From assembly GCF_001039355.2 (NCBI RefSeq), contig NW_019775495.1, positions 68,977 through 132,976 on the forward strand: DNA of 64,000 nt. The letters are read 5' to 3'. Shown in pieces: positions 1-12,697 of this stretch. Below the pieces are notes generated by a model, which was not told where the DNA came from, made no database searches, and saw only the letters and a list, made by a program, of their open reading frames with translations. Position 1 is the stretch's first letter, and each line of letters begins with the position of its first letter. The DNA is from Lingula anatina (lineage: Eukaryota; Brachiopoda; Lingulata; Lingulida; Lingulidae). The position numbers were made by a program, and so were the translations under genes.

Positions 1-1289
1 TATTAATATAAAATTGAATACGATCTCCTCTGTATGACTGCACATGGCAGCTCAAGCTGACCTTTGAAGCAGCTGATAAGTTTTATATTTTGTAAGCCTT
101 GTGTGCAGCAAGCACCATGGCTGCGCCACAGAAATAGGGTCGTCTGACCTTTCATGTCTCTCATAGGAAATTTATTTTGTATAAGAAAAATGCTCGCATG
201 TTTAAGAGTCAAAATCAAGTTTTGGACCTTGTGCAATATATATATATATATATTTTTCCCATGAAATGTTATTAAACTTCCAAAACTTCAAAAAGAATAT
301 TGTTTTAGAAAGTGATTTCCAATTTGAAAATGAAAGCCATGTTTTGTGTGCATATAGCGTGGTGTGTTCTGTAAAGATGACTTATTGCCAGATTTGTTTG
401 ACCTTTTTATCATCTCTCCCAGATCATATTCTTACTCAGAAAAGGGCAAGTTAATGATAGGATAGAAACTGAAGACTTTGTGTTTTTTTTTTCTTTTAAT
501 ATTTCTTTTACAATTACTGTGATTTTATCATTATCTAATTAGTGGTTGTAGTTGTTGTTATTATTATCATTATTATTATTATTACACTTTTTATTCATTT
601 TGTAAGGGATGTTTATGGTAATTGAAGGTACGTTTATGATAATTATACCATCTGAGCACTTTGTCTGCTGTAATAAAAATACCAGTGTTTCTCTCCAGAG
701 ATATCTCACTTTGTATTCACGAGGTATTCATGATGGCGGACCCCATGTGTCTCAACTAAGGATCTTGGGAACTTTGAATCCCGGTTGGACAATTTTTCCA
801 CATTTTCAATGTTGCATGCTCTGTACGTTTGGAACATGATGTGAATAATTATCAGGGCTATGTCCCTGGATTACGAAAGTGCATTTTTCAGTAGATTTGA
901 TTCTTTATATGTATGTCTCGTCCTGTCCCAAGATAGCGAAGCTGCTCGATCGAAAAGGTATGAAAAGTAGTGTTAGGCTCCCGTGGTATTTGTGTTCCAT
1001 TTTTTGCCATCGGTTAAAAAAAAAAAAGAACAGTCTCAAAAGATTTTCATTGAATAATGAATTAGCTTGAATGTTATAGCCATGTGCACGCAGCAGAAAA
1101 ATTGATAATACAACAAATTTGTGAAACTAGATCAGTTTCCGGTCAACTATATTTAGTTGACTTATCTTAGTTGGCTATCTGATTATGGTTTTAATCATTA
1201 TTTTATTTGATTATTTAGATTATAATAATGATTACTGTCTGATAATTATTATGGTTAGCCCATCACAGGAAGGACCTCCCTTGCTTTGC

Positions 1290-1324
1290 TTGGTGGTGGT
1301 GGTGGGTGGGGGGGGGGGGGGGGG
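1290..1324. repeat. (TGG)n followed by poly-G run
   Basis: About four TGG units run into an 18-base G tract. On the + strand this is a candidate G-quadruplex former, and it is also a likely site of sequencing error. Confidence 0.85.
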
Positions 1325-2340
1325 AGGTGGGGACTGATGGGAGAATATTTGCTGCCCATGGTGTATCAACCATGAAATGGTTGGCTGTTACGGTTGCACC
1401 AAAATAGGTTGCCCTTATTTGCCTGGAACCACAGTTTGTCCACCATAGCTCTGTCCCTAGCTGACAGGGAGTGATACTGTAGAAACAGACCAGAGTTGAT
1501 CAGCACCGTGTTAAGTGGTTTTTCTGTTTTTTTTTTTTTCTTCTTTGTCCCATGGGTTTTGTTCCTCTGAATTTCTAAATGAACTGAAGCTGCAAAATCA
1601 CTTGAGATGGAACATCAGTGGTTGTGAATGAGAAAAATATCACTTCTGCCCTCTGTTTGATAATGCTGCAGACATGATGAACATCTACAACTGCACTTGG
1701 CTGATAATTTGAACAGCGACATAACAGACGTCTGCTGGGATAACGGACTGATCACACGCGGGACCTTCGTTTGATTACTTTCTTTAATTAGAGATACTTA
1801 ATGGCAAATTGTACTGCTTCACGTCTAAGGAATTACTTTTCCAGGTACTTGTGTGCGCAGTTTCTGTGTACAAAGAAGCGTAATGTAGTCACTTTGGGAG
1901 GCCAACATACAACTTTGTGTGGCTCCATTCATGAGTCTAGCTAGTCCCTGCTGTTATGTGCTGCTATAGAAATTTAATGACCATAAGCATTTGCCTTGGA
2001 AATCGGACATAGATTGTAAAGACACAAGCGTACACTAGAAAATGAAAAAAAGAAAGAAAGCAAGAACACCTTTTCAAATAGTTTTAATCAAAAAGCATTT
2101 CCAGATATGAATTCTACAAATTAAATTGATAAACCAGAAATACTAGCGTCTGTTAATAAACTTTTTTTAAACCAAGCAACAAAATACCTTTAGCATACTT
2201 CACTTTTTTCTTTTTAATCTGTTCTTTGACTGTAACTCCATATTAAATTTATGAGAATTTTTCTGTTATTGTGAACACATTGCTATCAAGAGTATTTGCA
2301 TTCTTTTAGGGAGTTGCCGTAGAATTTACTTGAAGGCTAT

Positions 2341-2506
2341 CAGAATAGCGAACTAACAGATCCATGGGTCAGATATGGTGAACTCACTTAAAACCTTGTT
2401 GCCTAATTCCCAATTAGATAGTGAATAGATTCCCTGTGGGGTTTACGCAACAAGCATTCAAGTGGGTCGGCCGTATTTGATCAGGATCTGTTAGTTCGTT
2501 ATTCTG
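2341..2506. mobile_element. palindromic MITE, older copy
   Basis: The element opens with CAGAATAGCGAACTAACAGA and closes with the near-complement TCTGTTAGTTCGTTATTCTG, so it has imperfect terminal inverted repeats of about 36 bases. The interior is closely related to the element at 2698-2858: both share GAATAGAT, GTGGG and CAAGTGGGTCGGCC segments in the same order. It has no coding capacity. It is more diverged between its arms than the second copy, so probably older. No clear target-site duplication was found, so I cannot name the superfamily. Confidence 0.75.
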
Positions 2507-2697
2507 AATGCACTCGATGCCTTGTTATTTGACAAACCTCAGATCACATTTATAACATGGCCCTGTGATACCAGAGACACATGCAACTCTGGCCTCTATG
2601 TGCAAATTGGCTGCATTACTTCATGCAGTGAGTTCATATCTAGGTGCTTGTCAAATTGGAGTTCATGCTTTAAATGAGTCAGGAGACATTGGCTTCA

Positions 2698-2858
2698 TTC
2701 AGAATAGGGAACTAACTAGTCCGAGGGTCAAATATGGCGACATACTATAAAGCTTGCTGTCTAATCCGCTAATAGACACGGAATAGATATCCAGTGGGGA
2801 AGTACTCAAGTGGGTCGGCCATATTTGACCCTCGGACTAGTTAGTCCCCTATTCTGAA
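2698..2858. mobile_element. palindromic MITE, young copy
   Basis: Terminal inverted repeats of about 41 bases match at 40 positions. The left arm begins TTCAGAATAGGGAACTAACT and the right arm ends in CCCCTATTCTGAA. The roughly 80-base centre matches that of the copy at 2341-2506. There is no open frame, so it must have been moved by another element's transposase. Transcribed RNA would fold into a long hairpin. The superfamily is not assigned because flanking duplications are unclear. Confidence 0.82.
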
Positions 2859-4711
2859 CGGGGTCATTGCCTCAGGTTTTGGAACCCAAACTGCAAGCAC
2901 TTGTCTTCCGGATCTCTAGGTTCCTTTAATAGGTTTTCTTTATTTATTGTCTGCATTCATTTATTTGAGATGATAGTCACACAAGTGGCTCTGCACTCAG
3001 TGATCCAGGCTTGTCAGCAGAGCCACTGGTGCGGTGTAAACTTGCCTCTAGATGCCACAGCAACAGTTGGAGTCATTTTGGAGTGGGAAGTGGAACTTGA
3101 CCTGAAGTTTTTAGAAATTTGTACCCTGTCCACCCTCCTTAAACATACAGTGGATTTTTTCACTGATTTGTGTTGACATGTTATTTTGCCACTACACCTT
3201 TGATTAGTTATCAAGAAAGCAGAGGGGAGGGGCCTGGAAATGGCTTTAATTTGTGAACACTGGGAGTGTAACGATGGTGCCTTAATTCTTCCTTAAATAA
3301 TAAAATTGTACAGACAATATTTTATATGTTATTTACAACTGGAAATGACAGATGTTGAAACTAAAGAGTTGAATGCATTTTGAAGCTTGTTTATATGGCT
3401 CTATAATGGGTTAGCATTGAAAAGTTACAGTTGAACAGCATTTTTTTCCATTTTGTAGGAACAAGTAGTCTCCCCCCCCCTCCCTTGCTCTCTCAAAATG
3501 TTAGAAATGAAAGAGAATAACTGAGAATTGTTAAATATAGAAATATGGTGCTTGAACTTGTTCTTACCTTTGGTCAGCGTACAGGTTAAATGTGGTCAAA
3601 TATGCCGAATTTTTAGCCCATATGGAATGTTGACATTCATCTGTTCCCATGATTCTTTCTATATCGCCTTAGTGTAGGTTCTGGGAAAAGGTCAACAAAT
3701 TTCAGTTTTCATTAGTGGCAAAAGGACTCTAATTGCTTTGTTGAAAAGAGTACTTTTAAGAAATGAAAAATATTAAGATAAAAATTGTAGCCAAGACAAT
3801 CAAAATAAGCTATAAAGTGTAGAGGATTTGGAAAGTTATTAGTTGTTAGGAACATTCTTAACAGTGCAGAATGAGCAGCTTTTTCTTTTTTTAAGTTAAG
3901 ACTTAGGAAACAGGGCTGTGCTATTGCGCCTCACCTGCCCATGGTCCAGTAAAGGTTAAGCCAGGTAAACAGTCCAGAGACTGACCACAGCATTAACTGG
4001 TCTAGGTATGAGAGGTGCTTGTGTTACAGAAACACCTGAACATCTGTTTTTTATTAAAGACGATATGCTGAATGAAGACCCTTGATTTTAGAAGTGCCTT
4101 GAAATTATTAAAACATCAGATTGGAAAGAGAACAGATGTAGTACTGTATTTGGGCTCAATGTAGCACGGCATTCATTTTAGTCAATTAACTGGTAGATTT
4201 TAGATAAATAAATTGTTTTGGCTTACATTTTCCTAAGGTTTGGGAGATTATGTATGAATCTATAGCATTTGGTCACAATATACCCAGCAAGCTTGAGCTA
4301 AGAGTGTATATGAAGGAAATTTACTTTCAAACTTTCACACTTAAAATTTTGATATTTATTTTCTTTTTTTTTTTAATCTTCAAAAATATGGTGTTTATAA
4401 AAACTGCAGTGGTAAAAGTTTGGTTATATAGACTTCGTATAAATTAAAAAAAAAAAATGAAACCACATCTATCAGCCAAACCAGTAAAGGGTCATCTAGT
4501 AACACCAGTACAGTTTGACCACAGGTGTGTTGGCCACTGGTATTAAGGAGGGCTATGTTTGGTGGACATAATGGACATGTTTGTCCTGGCTGGCAGTCAG
4601 CTTCAGTCAATCAAAACAAGGCAGGAGTTGCAGTCTGGAGTGGATTAAGTTGGTAAAACTACTGGGGTGATTTGTGTAACATGGTGGTACTGTTTGGGAT
4701 TTGGGCATGGT

Positions 4712-4820
4712 GGAGGGAGAGAGAGAGAGGAGGGAATAAGAGAGAGAGAGAGAGAGAGAGAGAGGAGAAAAGAGAGTAAGAGAGAGAGGAGGAGAAAGGA
4801 CTGGAGGGGGGAAGGAGGAA
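4712..4820. repeat. GA-rich microsatellite
   Basis: An interrupted (GA)n/(GGA)n purine tract of about 110 bases. Confidence 0.9.
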
Positions 4821-4894
4821 AAGCAACTATTTAGTTTCGTTTTCTTAGAGTGGGTTAGTGATGAATATACGCTACTGTGAGTGCATGCATGTAT

Positions 4895-4895
<1 letters not shown>

Positions 4896-4943
<48 letters not shown>
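4896..4943. repeat. (CA)24 microsatellite
   Basis: An uninterrupted CA dinucleotide run. Open frames crossing it are translation artefacts. Confidence 0.95.
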
Positions 4944-4944
<1 letters not shown>

Positions 4945-6329
4945 TGCAGCACTTCAGCTATTTCTGCCCTTAAGGAGAGAAGGGGCACCGAAATACTTTC
5001 TTTTCTGCTCCTAACAACAGAGATGCTACCTAAAGTATTGATTTCTTTTGTAATGGAATAGATGTTTGTTGTCAGTGTAAGAAGGAAGTTTATGTTTAAT
5101 AAAACTGTCACACAGCAAGGATGAGTATGAATCACTGTCAAAATAGTTTTTTCTTCTCTTTCTTTTCTTGTCAGCTTTGGGGTATGTTTGTTAAATATTA
5201 TTGAACAGGTCTGTGACTTGAAAAGTGATTTCACCTCTGAAGATTTGAGTATTTTAAGTTTCTCTTTTTTTTTTAGTCCCCATTCTTGCATTCTTTTACA
5301 TCCATTTGGGGAGAGGATTTAGAAGTTCTGTTTTCCACATTTCAACAAGGAAATTTTACATGTTGTTTATGTTTGTTCTTGTATCTTATATCATTTCTTC
5401 GTTATTTGTCTGGACCATATTTTTCTCCTTTTTGTACTTTATGATCCTGGCTTAATGTGGGGGTAGAATTTTATTTTCAACAAACAGCTGGATAGTAAAT
5501 AGTTGATGCCGACTTTTGAACTAAAACAAATCATGACACACTAGCTTAAACAGGTTCCCTGAGAGTCAGATTAGAATATATCTGGCACATGGATGAAGTT
5601 TTAAACTCTAGAGCGGACTCGGCTGGCATAGCATGTGCAATATTTGACTTGATTCAAACATAGACATTCATACTTATAGAGGAGGAGTTGACAGTCCTCA
5701 TGCATGACTTTCTTTGCAACATTGTCATTAAAGGGGACATTTTATTCATGAAAAAGAAAATGAGACTTAAAGAAAAAGTCCCACTCAGTTTAATGGAGCA
5801 GCTAGGAAATAAATGGACAACGTGACCTTAGTAATGCTTTGCTTTCTTCCCAACCGGTTTTGCTTCCATAGTGTCTCTTATGTCCTCTTATCTTCCATTT
5901 AAACCATTGTAGGAAGTGTATTTTCCACTTATCTCAGCTTAACTTATCATAGTTTCTACTTAAAATGTCTGTTTGTTTGAAGGTGACAGTTTGATAAAGG
6001 AGTTCCTGCATGTGAGAAGACTATAAAATGGTGGCAAAAAAAGAGCTCCCTCCTTGATGATGTAGATCTTCAACTTTCATGACTTTAATTTAAAGTGAAA
6101 AAAAATAAAAATAAAAACAGGCTCTGTATTTCATTAAGAGGATACTACTGGTTTAACTGGGGTCAAAGTAGACCGAAAATGTTGTAGTTAAAGTAAGGAC
6201 CAACTTTCGTTCCAAAGTTATTTTGTGTAATTGGCCTTAGGTGAGAAAGAGAAAGTCCTCATATGTCTATTGCACTTTGGAAGTTTGTCCTTGCGATTGC
6301 ATGACCAACAGTGATTGATCCCTAGTCAG

Positions 6330-6600
6330 ATATCACTAAGTGGACACTTAAACATCTGATTAATATCAGTGGTCAGTCTGGTCACCCTGACCACTGTCCC
6401 TCTCCATATAACTGACCAGTGCCTCCCCCCCCCCTCTCCCTCACCTGATCTAGAATTATTGGGCCTTAACAGATTAGGGGTCAAAAGGTCAGTCTCAGGT
6501 CAGCCATTGGCATAATATCCCCAGGTCACATGACCCGGCAAGCAGACGTCTGCCTGACTGGCGAGATAGTAGCACTAGCTAGCCAGCTGGAGCAGGATAC
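6330..6600 (+). promoter_or_regulatory. mbl: putative mbl promoter with nuclear-receptor half-sites
   Basis: This region comes just before the putative first exon. It holds a perfect direct repeat AGGTCA-GTCTC-AGGTCA (6486-6502, DR5 spacing) and a third AGGTCA at 6533-6538 that runs into CATGACC, giving an inverted pair around a TCACATGA E-box. An ATTGG (inverted CCAAT) lies at 6506-6510. Further GGTCA/TGACC half-sites occur at about 6370-6415. No TATA box is obvious in the expected place. DR5 AGGTCA repeats are classical RAR/RXR-type sites, but which receptor would bind in this animal is not known. The promoter assignment rests on position, motif density and the donor at 6769. Confidence 0.42.
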
Positions 6601-6768
6601 ACTCTAGGCTACTTTTTTTCTCGTCTGCTATCCATTTGTCGTCCATTTTGGAGGAAATATCGGAAAAAAAGTTGATTGTTTTTTCACCGAGGGATTATCT
6701 TAGCACCTGGTGGGTGATTGGTGAAGTAGTTACAGCCATGGATTTGGAAGAAACCGCGGTGGATTAAG
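6590..6768 (+). other. mbl: putative 5'-UTR exon 1 (start uncertain)
   Basis: The stretch is GC-richer than its surroundings and ends in TTAAG|GTATGG, a usable donor. Exon 2 of muscleblind opens with a strong acceptor at 18262 and needs an upstream non-coding exon, and this is the best candidate I see. It contains GTCCATTTTGGAGG, which resembles a YY1 site near a start of transcription. A nine-codon upstream ORF (ATG at 6738, TAA at 6765-6767) stops one base before the donor. The 5' end is a guess and cDNA would be needed to fix it. Confidence 0.38.
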
Positions 6769-8571
6769 GTATGGGTTAAGGGCAGTGAGGCGTATGAAAC
6801 AGGTCTTTGTGTGCCGCTTGCATGTGCTTTACAGTATGTCGTTTAATGGCCTTTGAAATGTGGTGGGAACGTTGAATATAGCCCATTCCCTCAGCTTCTA
6901 TTCAGCCTGCAGTGTATATATATTATTTATACATACACTACCAGCAGTTTTGTCTAATATTTTATGTAGCGGGTAGAGATTTGTTTTATTGAACAGAGCA
7001 ACCAGCCGTTTCTTTGGCTAGAAGCTGCTGTGTTTAAAGAAGGCAGGGTCAGCCTCGGGTTCCACTGCCTAGCTACACCACCACAGCCCTCATTGTGAGA
7101 GAAAATTCACCCCGTCTACCTGGCTCTCCAGACATCTATTATTAATTAACTTTGCTGTTATTCAGAATTAAGTGTGAGGGGTTTGAACAGTGAATATTAT
7201 CTGAAGGGCTTTATGACGCCCTGCCTGGCGGATTAGCTGGTCTTTCATTGTATTCAGTCATAGAGTTAGGGGATTGTGTACTATATGTGTTATGGTGTTA
7301 ATGATTCCTTGCGTAGGTATGGCATTCTCGGCTAATTCTTATTACTGTGTCCATTACTTGAGTGTTTTTGTGTTAAGATAAGTCAACAAGGCAGTCTGTT
7401 ATTTCTTCCTCCTCTGTGCTATATTGTTGGTATTAATGGGTGAGTGGTGTTTTTATTGCCTGTAGGGTTTTGTATCACCTGTATCAAAGAGACTAGTCAC
7501 TTGTTTCGTAATGTTTAATACTGATTTTAAGTGATGTTTTTGTTACGGGGAAGTCAAGTCACCGCAGACGGCTGCTCCGTCGTCCGTGCTATACAGGTTA
7601 TAACGGTGGCGTGGCCAGGTATACAAGCCTCACCTCAGTCTAAATATTAAGTCAATTGCAATCTATTTATTGGCTGCACGGCTGTGTGTTTGTTCTGTGT
7701 TTGTCCTGGTAGGGAGGCTATTGTGTGGCGTCGTCATTGGCCGGGTCACGAAGAGAGATTAATGTTGATTTAGTGAGGCAAAGGGGATTTAGAGACAGAG
7801 GGGTAGATAACTGGTGTTAATATGAATGGAGGATATAGCAAGGTGCTGACCTGTTTGGGTTTTATTAGAGAGATGTGGAAAAGTTTGTGACGAGAAGATT
7901 TTGAGTGGCTAAAACTCTGAGGCCATAAGACTACTGAACATCACATGCTAGGCATTGTGGCCTGGTGACCTATTTGGATTTTATGAGAGACTCGTGAAAA
8001 AAGCTGATGTTTCTTTCTTAAAGACCTTCAGGCTAAGCTGCGTATAGCCGACTTCGTGGTAGACATTTTATATTGTGGTAATTTCAGGAACGGATGGGCG
8101 GCTTATTGAAATTTAATTGGAAAGCCTATGGGGATACGAATGGGTGAGTGATGCTAGCTTTAACTGTGGGAAAATGTTGTGGATGGGAAGATAATGTAAC
8201 AACAGAACGGGTTATCGGACTATTGCTAATAGTCTAATAAATTTAATTTTATTGAAGAGACGATGGGAATAGTGCTGTTTTTTAGTGTAGGCCAACATGG
8301 CCGTTGATAAGACCACAGCTCTGGATAATTTAAGCTGTAGAGAATTACTGCAGTGACTTTGCATGCTCCTGACCTATTTGTTGAGAAAAGAAAGATGTAT
8401 TTTCAGTGTTTAATAGTAGCCACAAGGCAGCTGTTTAGAATTACAATGGGAGGTGCTGTAATTTTGATTATTTATGAAGAACTTTAGACTTAAGTTAAAT
8501 ACATTGAGGCATGCATTTAGGCGTTGTTGTTGTAGTATTTGGTGATAAGGCAAATGAGGTGAGAGGTGTTA

Positions 8572-8573
<2 letters not shown>

Positions 8574-8624
<51 letters not shown>
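8574..8624. repeat. (CT)n microsatellite
   Basis: About 50 bases of CT dinucleotides. The overlapping frames rich in Ser and Leu are artefacts. Confidence 0.95.
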
Positions 8625-8627
<3 letters not shown>

Positions 8628-8861
8628 ACATCCGCGTGCTTGCACGCACATTCACAGCAACCTCTATCTCCTTCTCTCTCACCTTCCCTTTTCCCCCTTA
8701 TCCTCCTCTCTTAGACATCTGCTCTATATGGCGTTTTTACTCATACTGTTTGCTCTACAAAACAAATGTTTCTTTTTGCCCACTCTGCAGGGGATGCCTT
8801 CTTACAATAAAATTCTTGGAAACGTAGTTATTAATCTCTTGATGTAATCAGGCAAAGGAGA

Positions 8862-8886
8862 AGAGAGAGAGAGAGAGAGAGAGAGG
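8862..8886. repeat. (GA)n microsatellite
   Basis: About 12 GA units. It lies 240 bases after the CT run at 8574 and could pair with it in RNA. Confidence 0.9.
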
Positions 8887-10311
8887 GAAAAAAACTACAG
8901 AAACACGCCATTCAATTCTTAGAACAGCAGGTCATTGGTACATATATTGGGCCTCTGGATAAGATAAGAAACATGGGTCAGTCTTTAGCCTTTAGGCACG
9001 TAGGCAGGGCAGGAGGGGGGAAAGAAACTTATTTGGCAAAGTTAAAGGTCACTCAGTTTGTGGTGGATGACCCTCCACTGATGCTTACAAGGACAGGGAG
9101 GAAATTTGGGGTGACTCAAAATTTCACAGCCAGGTCAAAAACCTGAGAGATCAGTTGTTGAGGTTTGGACAAGGTTATATTAATTAAGCTATGTTCCTAA
9201 GTATTAATATTGAAAATTGATGCAGAAGAGTCAAAAGTGGTGATTTTTTTTTTCTTTTCATGGATTTTAGCCATTACCGATTCCCTTGATCACTGGCGCG
9301 TGATGTTGGTGACGTAATGTTGTAATGATAGCTGGAAAAGCTTTGTTTCCTGTCTGATGGATGTATGGTCTGTCGTGATTTAGCTGAAATATCTGCTTTG
9401 TATGAATTGATGTGGCTTGCTTTATGATTATTGAAGTTTTCCCTTTTTTGAAAAAAGTAAGGCAAAGTAGTTATTTTTTTTTCAAATACTAGTAATAGTA
9501 TTATTTTCTTTATCTTAGATCAAGTTCAAATTTTTTTTTTTCTTTTCTTTCTCTTTTTCAAGAAAGGATTGAAAAGGCACCAGCAGTTAAACCCGTTGAA
9601 CAGGTTTTGAAGTGTCTTTGGAGGAAAAAAAGTAATAAACAGGAAGTTTGTTTGAACCCTACTTCTAAATGTGCCACAAATAACAAGAAGTTTGTGCCAC
9701 GTATAAGATAAAAGCTTCCTATAACTTAACATTGTATGGCCCCTTAAACGCTTTCTTGTTAATGTTTGATGAATAATTCAGAAATGTTTTGTCGTTAACA
9801 TGAAAAGAAGACTTTCTCTGTTGGATTCATTTGGGGACATTAACACAAAATGGACACCCAATATGAAACTGAAACCCAAATGAAAAGAACATTGTAATCT
9901 CTGTTTATTTCGTAGGGGGAAATTTACGCAAAATGGACATGGCATGAATGGCGAAATCAACATGCTAAGAGTATTTTGTAATGTCAGCACACACTGGCTT
10001 TTCCTTCCTCAGGCAGTGGTAATATGTTTGCTGCTGCCTTTGTGACAAAAGCGAGAGAAAATATTAGCTGGCACAACAGTGAGGTGCCCCTTCTGCCCCC
10101 TGGGGGAGATCACCCACCGAGAAGAAGCATGACTCAGAACGAAGCGTTTGATTATGAGTTCTAGGTCAGTGTGTATGTCTATATGATTGCAGAGCAGATA
10201 GAAAGATGGGGGGATGAATGAATGAAATTAAATTAAATGACATTTTTTAAAAAAGGGGGTGGATGATGTATAGATTAGGGAAACAAAATGTGTCATATTT
10301 TGTCATAGTTC

Positions 10312-10336
10312 GACAGACAGACAGACAGACAGACAG
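10312..10336. repeat. (GACA)n microsatellite
   Basis: Six GACA units in a row. Confidence 0.9.
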
Positions 10337-11630
10337 ATATAGACATTGACAGGCGGACACATGTGACAGTTGGAAAATGATTGTGACAGAAATAGTTTTA
10401 AAAAAATTCGGAGAACAAATACCTCTGATATTGATAACACTGAAGTGTTCAGGAATGTTAGGTTCATGGGAATTTACTCTGCTGGCTAAACATAATATAG
10501 ATATGTTTTATTTGACAGAATATAAAATATTTACATTTGCACCAGGAAGTTATCTGTGAGAGTTGATATTTTCAGATCGTCAGTATAATGGACACAAATG
10601 GCGAACAAGGTAAAAAATACCCCTAAAAAGTACCTACCCATTTTCTTAAGTAAATGCTATGTATTTTCACAGATGTGAGTAATTTCACGAGCCATAGTAA
10701 AAAGTAGAGAGAAATTATGAACTTAAAGAAGGAATTTGGATAAGCACTTGTAGTCTGATTTTATTTCTTAGATAACATGTCTCTTAAGAAATGAAGTATA
10801 GCTAGAGGTTAGTAAATGTTTTGTAATTTTTTTCATGAAGAAGGATCTGCTTTTGTATTTTTTTTTCTAGAATTATAAAAAATATCAGAAAATGATGGTG
10901 GATCCACAGTAAGGGCACATGAAAAATTGGACAAAGTTATTTTTCTTTTACTCCAGTGCCTTGTGATGTAATGCTGTCAAAGGGGGAATTTGATTGCATT
11001 ACACCTTGCTGAGGTTGGGTCAGGTCATGTGGTATTTTGTTTCTCAACTTCTGACTGGCTGCAATCAACATTTTCTATGTTATCTTTGGAGAGCCAGAGT
11101 AAAAAATGTTTTTTGAGGAATTGACCATAGACACATTTTAATTGACTTTGAGGCAGCAAGGCTACTGATCAAAAAAATTCGAAATACTAAGAAAAAACAA
11201 GGAATGAATGTTAGTGGAAGCTGGTTTGTGGAGTGAAATGAAGCCATATTTTAGTGGATTATGTGTCAGCGGTTCTGCACTTTTTACGAAGTAATTCCAT
11301 GTTGTGTCAGCCAAGTCTGCAAAGAGTCATATGACACAGCAAAGCATGCCAAATAGATAAATGTTATTCCGTTTTGACAACAATCAAAAGAACATTTGTG
11401 TGGTTCGAGGTCTGGCGCCCCGCGATAAGAAGTAAGTTACTGTTATAAGTCTTGTTGCTGTTGTAATGGTACTTGTACTTTTGCTTGTAATGATTTTATC
11501 AATTTGTATCATTTTTGAAATCATACTTACAACAGTGCACTATTCAACTTCTTATTTTTTTTATTTTTATTATCATATTTTAGGGTAGAGGAGATTTTAT
11601 GGAAAACCTATAATTACTGAAGAATGCTCT

Positions 11631-11702
11631 ATCTGTCTCTCTGTCTCTATCTCTGTCTCTCTCTCTCTCTTTCACTCACACACACACACACACACACACA
11701 CT
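11631..11702. repeat. compound CT/CA microsatellite
   Basis: An interrupted (CTGT/CT)n run passes directly into (CA)n. Confidence 0.92.
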
Positions 11703-12066
11703 GTCAAACAAAGTGACCAACATGTCACACATAAGTAAAGAGGCTGACAAGAGTGAAGAAGTGTTATTCAATTTCTTTGACTGTGCAGTATCAATTCCTC
11801 CAAGCTCATGTCATGTTAGACCTTGTCTGGTCTCAATGGGCATGGACGGGCATTAACGTGGAAGCATTATGCACTTCGTGTCCTGACGATTTCATGTCTC
11901 GTTCTTGCTCACTTGTCTCACACCTGCATGCTTTACAATCTCCTGGTGTTAAAATTCCCCATTTCCTGATTGGACGATTAGGTTTGCTTTGAAGTCTGCC
12001 CATTCAGCGGCTGGACTTCGCATGGCTTTTTAATGCCAAGCCTGTAGACTAATGGTACTATCCTGT

Positions 12067-12080
12067 GTTGCCATGGCAAC
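12067..12080. promoter_or_regulatory. perfect X-box palindrome (RFX-type)
   Basis: GTTGCCATGGCAAC is a perfect 14-base palindrome and matches the X-box consensus bound by RFX transcription factors. A close relative lies at 28037. Function is inferred from the motif only. Confidence 0.5.
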
Positions 12081-12657
12081 TTGTTTTGAATAATTGGGAA
12101 CTGTCAGCGAAGAGAAGGGTTTTCCATGGTAATGCCTCTGCTATCACAAGGATGAGTGATATGTATTTCATATCTTCGTCAGGAAAAAAAAACCCACTTG
12201 GGTGTAGCATGTTTTTACAAAAGATGTATACCTTTCTGGCCAGATATTAAGTGTTGTTTTCCAACTTTTTGCTTTAGATATCTTCTGTTTTCCTCCTTTG
12301 TTTTCTAAGATAGGTATGGTTTGGTGATAGGATAAGTGCTCTGTGAACAGGAAGTCTATTATATAGTCTTTGTTTGCTTTTCTCGCCTGTTTGGAATCAA
12401 ATGAAGATGCATTTTGTATTGATTTTTTAAACACCTAGACAAATAATTACATTATAACTTACGCAGAATACAAAAGAACTAAATATAATTTAAAGTAAAA
12501 AAAGGGAAATTTACTTCCTAAATGTCATCAGAATGTGCAATATTGGAAAAGGCATCAAATCTCCTTGAATGTAAAGGACATGAAATTTTTTGTTTGAAAT
12601 CAGGGCATACTATATGTGTGCTTAATTGACTGATAGCAGTGTGACTGTACCCTCCAT

Positions 12658-12697
12658 TCTCTCTCTCTCTCTCTCTCTCTCTCCCCCCCCCCCCCCC
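12658..12697. repeat. (TC)n plus poly-C run
   Basis: About 25 bases of TC followed by a run of about 15 C. Confidence 0.92.

Larger units (their letters stand above)
1..6329. other. upstream intergenic (or far 5') DNA
   Basis: I see no gene here. All open frames are short and without recognisable domains, and several are translations of microsatellites. The stretch holds a (TGG)n/poly-G run, two related palindromic MITEs, and GA and CA microsatellites, which are listed separately. It lies before the putative first exon, so it is either intergenic or part of a longer unseen 5' region of the muscleblind gene. Confidence 0.5.

Noticed and set aside
4607-5291. Minus-strand open frames of 111 and 139 codons and a + frame over the CA repeat
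   Set aside because: They are mostly translations of GA and CA microsatellites (Ser/Leu and Cys/Val runs) and have no domain.
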